Source of the DNA: an uncultured Desulfovibrio sp.
GTDB taxonomy: Bacteria; Desulfobacterota; Desulfovibrionia; Desulfovibrionales; Desulfovibrionaceae
Length of the DNA stretch: 64,000 nucleotides
Direction of reading: 5' to 3'
NCBI GenBank assembly: GCA_900541395.1
Contig: UQJT01000007.1
Coordinates: 1-64,000, forward strand
A program made the position numbers and the translations under genes. Shown one piece after another: positions 60,203 to 64,000 of this stretch; the first letter of the stretch is position 1, and each line of letters opens with the position of its first letter. The notes under the pieces are model-generated. The model searched no databases, was not told where the DNA came from, and saw nothing but the letters and a program-made list of their open reading frames with translations.

Positions 60203-61789
60203 ATGGAATCCATCCGATATCGTTCCCGGGTGTTGATCATAGGCTCCGGTCTGGCGGGGTGCACGGCGGCCCTGGTGCTGGCCAACCAAGGCCATGAGGT
60301 GAGTTTGCTGACGCCGGCGGATGAGCTGGACGGCGGCAATTCCACCATGGCCCAGGGCGGCATCGTGTTCGTCAAGGATAAGGAAGAAGCGCGGGCGCTG
60401 GAAAGCGACATGTACGTGGCCGGACACCGTTACAACTTCGGCAAGGCGGTGCGTTTTCTGGCTACCCAGGGCGGGGAGGCCGTGCAGCGTATCCTTGTGG
60501 AGCAGTTGCGCGTGCCGTTCAACCATCGTTCGGCCGACAGCAGCGACTGGGATCTGACGCTGGAGGGCGGTCATTCCGCGCCCCGTATTCTGCATTGCGC
60601 GGACTATACGGGCCGGGCCATCATGGAGGCCCTGCACGCGGCCATCGCCGCCAATCCCCGAGTACGGGTATTGAATCACCGGTCGGCCGTGGACCTGATC
60701 ACCACCGAACATCATGCCGTCGCGCCCGCCTATCGCTATCAGTTGCGCAACCAGTGCGTGGGCGCGTATGTGTTCAACGATTTGACCTCACAGGTGGAAC
60801 CGCATCTGGCCGACTATACGGTGTTGGCCACGGGCGGAGTGGGACAGGTGTATCTGCACTCCACCAACAGCCCCTGGGCCATAGGCGCGGGAATTTCCAT
60901 GGCGCAGCGGGCCGGGGTGCGCGTCGCCAATATGGAATTTGTGCAGTTCCATCCTACGGCCTTGTATCGCGGCGATCAACAGCGCTCGCTGATCACCGAG
61001 GCCATGCGCGGGGAGGGCGCGCGACTGATCAACGCTCGGGGCGAAGCCTTTATGAAGCGCTACGACGGCCGGGGCGATCTGGCGCCGCGTGATGTCGTGT
61101 CACAGGCTATCGTCAGTGAAATGCTGTCTTCCGGGGACACGAATGTTTTTCTGGACGCTACCCATATGGATTGCGACGTCACCGAGCGCTTCCCCACTAT
61201 TTTGGAAAATTGTCTGAAAATCGGCATTGATATTCGGACCGAGCCCATCCCCGTGGTGCCCGCCGCCCATTATTTCTGCGGAGGGATTCTGGTGGATCTG
61301 CGAGGGCGCACCACGCTCGACCGCCTGTACGCGGTGGGCGAGTGCAGTTGTACGGGTATCCACGGAGCCAATCGCCTGGCCAGCACTTCGTTGCTCGAAG
61401 CTCTGTTGTGGGGGGCGTCGGCCGGAGAGGACATTGCCACGATGCTGAGCGGCAAGGACCGGATCAGTCCCCGCGTGCTGGAATCCATCCCCGATTGGGA
61501 AAGTCCCGGCGACGAGCATAACGACGATCCGGCTCTGGTGGCTCAAGACTGGACCACCATTCGCAACATCATGTGGAACTATGTGGGCATCATGCGTACC
61601 GAAAGCCGCTTGCGTCGGGCATTCGCCGATTTGCGCGACCTGTCCAGCCACCTGCACGACTTCTACCGGCGTACGCCCCTGTCCCAGCCTCTGGTGCGCC
61701 TGTTCCACGGCTGCCAGACGGCCTACCTCATCACTCAGGCTGCTCTGCGCAACAAGCGCAGTTTGGGCTGTCATCATCGTGAGGATTGA
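60203..61789 (+). CDS. nadB: L-aspartate oxidase
   Basis: A 528-aa flavoprotein that oxidises aspartate to iminoaspartate for NadA. FAD-binding VLIIGSGLAGCTAALVLANQ is at the N-terminus. Then come GGNSTMAQGGIVFV, the active-site FVQFHPTAL near residue 250, RDVVSQAI, and PVVPAAHYFCGGILVDLRGR near 350 with the catalytic Arg/His context. The C-terminal helical region is 90 residues, as usual. It follows nadA after 63 bases with GAGGAG upstream. In anaerobes fumarate is the likely electron acceptor. The order nadC-nadA-nadB gives the complete aspartate-to-NaMN route. Confidence 0.96.
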   Translation: MESIRYRSRVLIIGSGLAGCTAALVLANQGHEVSLLTPADELDGGNSTMAQGGIVFVKDKEEARALESDMYVAGHRYNFGKAVRFLATQGGEAVQRILVEQLRVPFNHRSADSSDWDLTLEGGHSAPRILHCADYTGRAIMEALHAAIAANPRVRVLNHRSAVDLITTEHHAVAPAYRYQLRNQCVGAYVFNDLTSQVEPHLADYTVLATGGVGQVYLHSTNSPWAIGAGISMAQRAGVRVANMEFVQFHPTALYRGDQQRSLITEAMRGEGARLINARGEAFMKRYDGRGDLAPRDVVSQAIVSEMLSSGDTNVFLDATHMDCDVTERFPTILENCLKIGIDIRTEPIPVVPAAHYFCGGILVDLRGRTTLDRLYAVGECSCTGIHGANRLASTSLLEALLWGASAGEDIATMLSGKDRISPRVLESIPDWESPGDEHNDDPALVAQDWTTIRNIMWNYVGIMRTESRLRRAFADLRDLSSHLHDFYRRTPLSQPLVRLFHGCQTAYLITQAALRNKRSLGCHHRED

Positions 61790-61915
61790 GGAGCAAAGCC
61801 TTCATACGGGAAACAAGCCCCGGAGCGGGAGAGCACTGCTTCTGCAATGCGGCGTTTTCCCTGAAGCAAGGCGCATGTCCGGCGGGGAGAACCGGAGCAG
61901 ATTGTGAGCGAAGCG

Positions 61916-62710
61916 TCAGCTTTCGGCCAAGGCCGCCAGTTCCATACGGCCCCACAGGCCGATGGCGCCGTCGCATTGCGCGTATACGCCGTCCACGCCG
62001 TGGACGGCGTCACGCTCGGCCTGGCGCAGCACTCGGTGTACGTCATGGGCATTCTTGAGCATATTGCCATAGGCCGTGGCCGCCGCATCGGCCAGGCTGC
62101 CGCTCGCGGCGCGAACGACGGCCAGGTCGCCTCGACCGAAACTTAAAGAATGCCCTATGGTTGCGGACGAGGCGCACAAGGATAAAGGAAAATCCTTTGG
62201 TCCGAGCTTCAGACCGATACAGTCTCCGCCTTCCGGGGCCGTCAGCAGAGCCACCACGCGTTCCCGCCGGGAATACAGATAGGTGTCGCCGCCGTTTTCA
62301 ACCATAACTTCGGGGGGCAGGCCCGCCGCCGTAAGCGCGGCGACCAATTCGGCGGCTACTTCCTGGGCCACGGCTCCGGCCACGGCGGCAAAAGGCCCCA
62401 CGCCCATGCGGGCGGCCGCGTCCGCCATGGCCCGGACCAGGGCCGGGGCGCGGTCCGGCAGTGTTCCGGCGGGCAGCGGGCTCAGGCTGTGCCGAAACGG
62501 CGGGCATAACTCGCTCCACAGGCGTATGTCTCCCCGTGCCCGACGTATCGCGGCCAGTGCCGTATCTCGAGCTGTTTGGCCATCAAAACGGCGGGGAACA
62601 GTTATCCACAAGTCTGTTTCTTCAACGACAACTTGAAATTTTTGCTCGTCGGGACGCCATGTCTCGGCGGCGCGGTAACGGCGTTCCGGGTTGCGGTACG
62701 GGGTATTCAT
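61916..62710 (-). CDS. UPF0280 family protein
   Basis: A 264-aa protein of the UPF0280 group, related to ApbE-type flavin transferases by fold. Recognised stretches are VRAMADAAARMGVGPFAAVAGAVA (in part), AELVAALTAAGLPPEVMVENGG with DTYLYSRR, and LCASSATIGHSLSFGRGD, where GP(M/F)AAVAG and ENGGD are family hallmarks. The function is not established. ATG 62710 (MNTPYRNPERRY) lacks a strong ribosome-binding site. It converges with nadB, with 126 bases between, and is divergent from the OTC-like gene. Confidence 0.85.
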   Translation of the reverse strand: MNTPYRNPERRYRAAETWRPDEQKFQVVVEETDLWITVPRRFDGQTARDTALAAIRRARGDIRLWSELCPPFRHSLSPLPAGTLPDRAPALVRAMADAAARMGVGPFAAVAGAVAQEVAAELVAALTAAGLPPEVMVENGGDTYLYSRRERVVALLTAPEGGDCIGLKLGPKDFPLSLCASSATIGHSLSFGRGDLAVVRAASGSLADAAATAYGNMLKNAHDVHRVLRQAERDAVHGVDGVYAQCDGAIGLWGRMELAALAES

Positions 62711-62850
62711 GGATAGGATGAGTGCTTTACAAAGCGGCTTGATCTTTTTAATACTGTCCACCCGCGAACATGACGGCGTCCGGCGGAAAAGGAATTTTCC
62801 GACAGCGCACGACGCGCGGAGGCGTTTTCCCAGCGGGACAAAAGTATCCT

Positions 62851-63792
62851 ATGGACCAACATTTTTTGCAATTGCGGAGCCGAGGCTGCCAGGGCGCCTG
62901 GGAAGTGTTTCAGCGGGCGCGCGAAATGCGTCTGAAGGCCATATCCGATCGGACCGGGGCGAATAACGCCCCGACGCCGCGTCCCGATCTGCGCTTGGCC
63001 TTGTACTTCGCCCCCGGCGAAGAGAGCATGGAGGCGGCCTGGCGGGAGACCGCCCGCCGACTGAGCGCGACGACTCTGTTCCTGACAGGGGAGGGAGACT
63101 CGTTGGCCGGGGCCTTGGGAGCCGGGGCGTCAGGAGCCGATTTACTGGTTGTTGGCGGCCTTGCCCCGGACATGGTGACCGAACTGGCCCGCCTCGCCCC
63201 GGCGCCGCTCATCAATGCGGGCAATGAAACGGCTCGACCCTGCCGTGTGTTGGCCGATTTACTCGCCGCCAGCCTGTACCGCGATCCGGCAGCAACCTCG
63301 CTGGAGACGTTGCGCATGGGCTGGCTGGGGGACGCGGACGGCGTCAACGCCGGGTTGGTACGTTCCTGGCTGGACGCGGCCCTGTGCTTCCACCTGGAAT
63401 TGTTTTTGGCCTTTCCTCAAGGGCACGAGCCCGACGCCGACCATCTTGATTTTGCCATGAGCGCCGGAGCCAAAATCTTTCTCAGTTACGATCCGCTGCC
63501 CGCTGTGGACGGTTGCCATGCTTTGGCCGTCGCGCCCTGGAACTCGTCTGCCCGTGGCCTTCGCCCGCGCCATCCGTTGGTGTCGGATACGGAATTGGTA
63601 CGGGCTGTGGCGGGCATTCCCGTTTGTTCTTTCGATGCCGATGTTTCTCCGGAGGCGGACGCCCGTTGGGTCGCCGACCGCGAGGCCTGTCTTCAGGCCT
63701 GTCAGACGGCGGTGGTGGAACTGATGCGCCCCTCGACAGGGGATTCCGTGAACGTTCAGCAAGGCGACGCGCGGAGCGCCGCGACGAGGTAG
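62851..63792 (+). CDS. divergent ornithine-carbamoyltransferase-like protein lacking the catalytic motifs
   Basis: A 313-aa protein with OTCase-like organisation ([12 protein letters not shown] start; PLINAGNE with [53 protein letters not shown]). The carbamoyl-phosphate motif STRTR is EESME in register (residues 57-61, [13 protein letters not shown]), and the HPTQ/HPCQ motif is RPCR. No HCLPA motif is apparent. It has lost residues thought essential for OTCase activity, so it may be a pseudo-enzyme or use another substrate. It ends 2 bases before argG, which suggests a link to arginine synthesis. ATG 62851 has only a weak ribosome-binding site; an earlier ATG 62770 is less likely. Confidence 0.7.
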   Translation: MDQHFLQLRSRGCQGAWEVFQRAREMRLKAISDRTGANNAPTPRPDLRLALYFAPGEESMEAAWRETARRLSATTLFLTGEGDSLAGALGAGASGADLLVVGGLAPDMVTELARLAPAPLINAGNETARPCRVLADLLAASLYRDPAATSLETLRMGWLGDADGVNAGLVRSWLDAALCFHLELFLAFPQGHEPDADHLDFAMSAGAKIFLSYDPLPAVDGCHALAVAPWNSSARGLRPRHPLVSDTELVRAVAGIPVCSFDADVSPEADARWVADREACLQACQTAVVELMRPSTGDSVNVQQGDARSAATR

Positions 63793-63794
63793 CG

Positions 63795-64000
63795 ATGGGC
63801 AAGATCAACAAAGTGGTGCTGGCATATTCCGGGGGCTTGGACACCTCGGTCATTCTCAAGTGGCTTATGGTTCACCACGGTTGCGAAGTGGTCACCGTGA
63901 CCGCCGACCTGGGCCAGGAAGACGACCTTGACGGCGTGGAGCCGAAGGCCCTCAAGACCGGGGCCAGCAAGGCCTATATTGAGGATCTGCGCGAGGAATT
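63795..64000 (+). CDS. argG: argininosuccinate synthase (5' part, cut by window edge)
   Basis: The first 68 codons are present. [19 protein letters not shown] is the ATP pyrophosphatase P-loop at residues ~6-24, followed by [20 protein letters not shown]. The enzyme joins citrulline and aspartate. GAGG overlaps the previous stop, giving close coupling with the OTC-like gene. Confidence 0.95.
   Translation, partial: MGKINKVVLAYSGGLDTSVILKWLMVHHGCEVVTVTADLGQEDDLDGVEPKALKTGASKAYIEDLREE

Noticed and set aside
1..64000. CRISPR arrays, insertion sequences or rRNA operons
   Set aside because: No regularly spaced repeats, transposase genes or rRNA sequence were seen in the window.

Overview
The window is a GC-rich chromosomal stretch from a Gram-negative, anaerobic bacterium, most likely a sulfate reducer of the Desulfovibrionaceae. 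The reasons are a TunR-type regulator (a XerC/D-derived, TOBE-containing family known from sulfate-reducing deltaproteobacteria) next to modA and modBC, a bacterioferritin with the D. desulfuricans-type haem methionine at residue 57, a HesB-like selenoprotein gene, and a fused DHH-CBS-poly(A)-polymerase tRNA nucleotidyltransferase. This placement rests on gene content; no rRNA is present.

Layout. 1-5.7 kb: a truncated EamA exporter, a zinc-ribbon membrane protein, a DapF/CntK-like epimerase, and two tandem IscA/HesB-like genes. One of the two has an in-frame TGA where its neighbour has cysteine and is read here as a selenoprotein. pyrR and a UPF0104 membrane protein follow. 5.9-17.2 kb: a Xer recombinase, the DHH/CBS/CCA-type fusion, a HIT hydrolase, a LapA-like protein, mutS, envelope proteins and two hot-dog thioesterases. 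17.3-30.7 kb: tamB-tamA, a ferredoxin-like/DUF362 pair, an amino-acid ABC transporter, folK, a YHS protein and bacterioferritin. 30.9-35.2 kb: the molybdate/tungstate locus modBC, speG, tunR and modA, with two matching operators. 35.4-40.4 kb: ridA, a glycosyltransferase, a cyclophilin, mutY, icd and tRNA-Ser(GGA).

40.48-54.82 kb is a 14.3 kb integrative, mobilisable island in the 3' end of the tRNA-Ser gene. It is bounded by a 13-bp direct repeat and carries a P4-type integrase with a coupled small ORF, an IncP-like oriT, a ribbon-helix-helix accessory protein and a MOB-P relaxase. Its cargo is a translationally coupled pair: a ~1113-aa protein of unknown fold and a 2056-aa DEAH helicase with zinc clusters and a DUF1998-like region. 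This pair is the best candidate in the window for a poorly described system, probably anti-phage or anti-plasmid defence. The tRNA's own terminator appears to have been displaced to the far side of the island.

54.8-64 kb returns to the host backbone: a small ORF, an SRAP (HMCES-like) protein, a HicB-like protein, mgtE, the NAD de novo cluster nadC-nadA-nadB, a UPF0280 protein, a highly divergent ornithine-carbamoyltransferase-like protein lacking the carbamoyl-phosphate motif, and the start of argG.

Coordinates, motifs and repeats were read directly from the sequence. Family names come from recognition of motifs without database searches.
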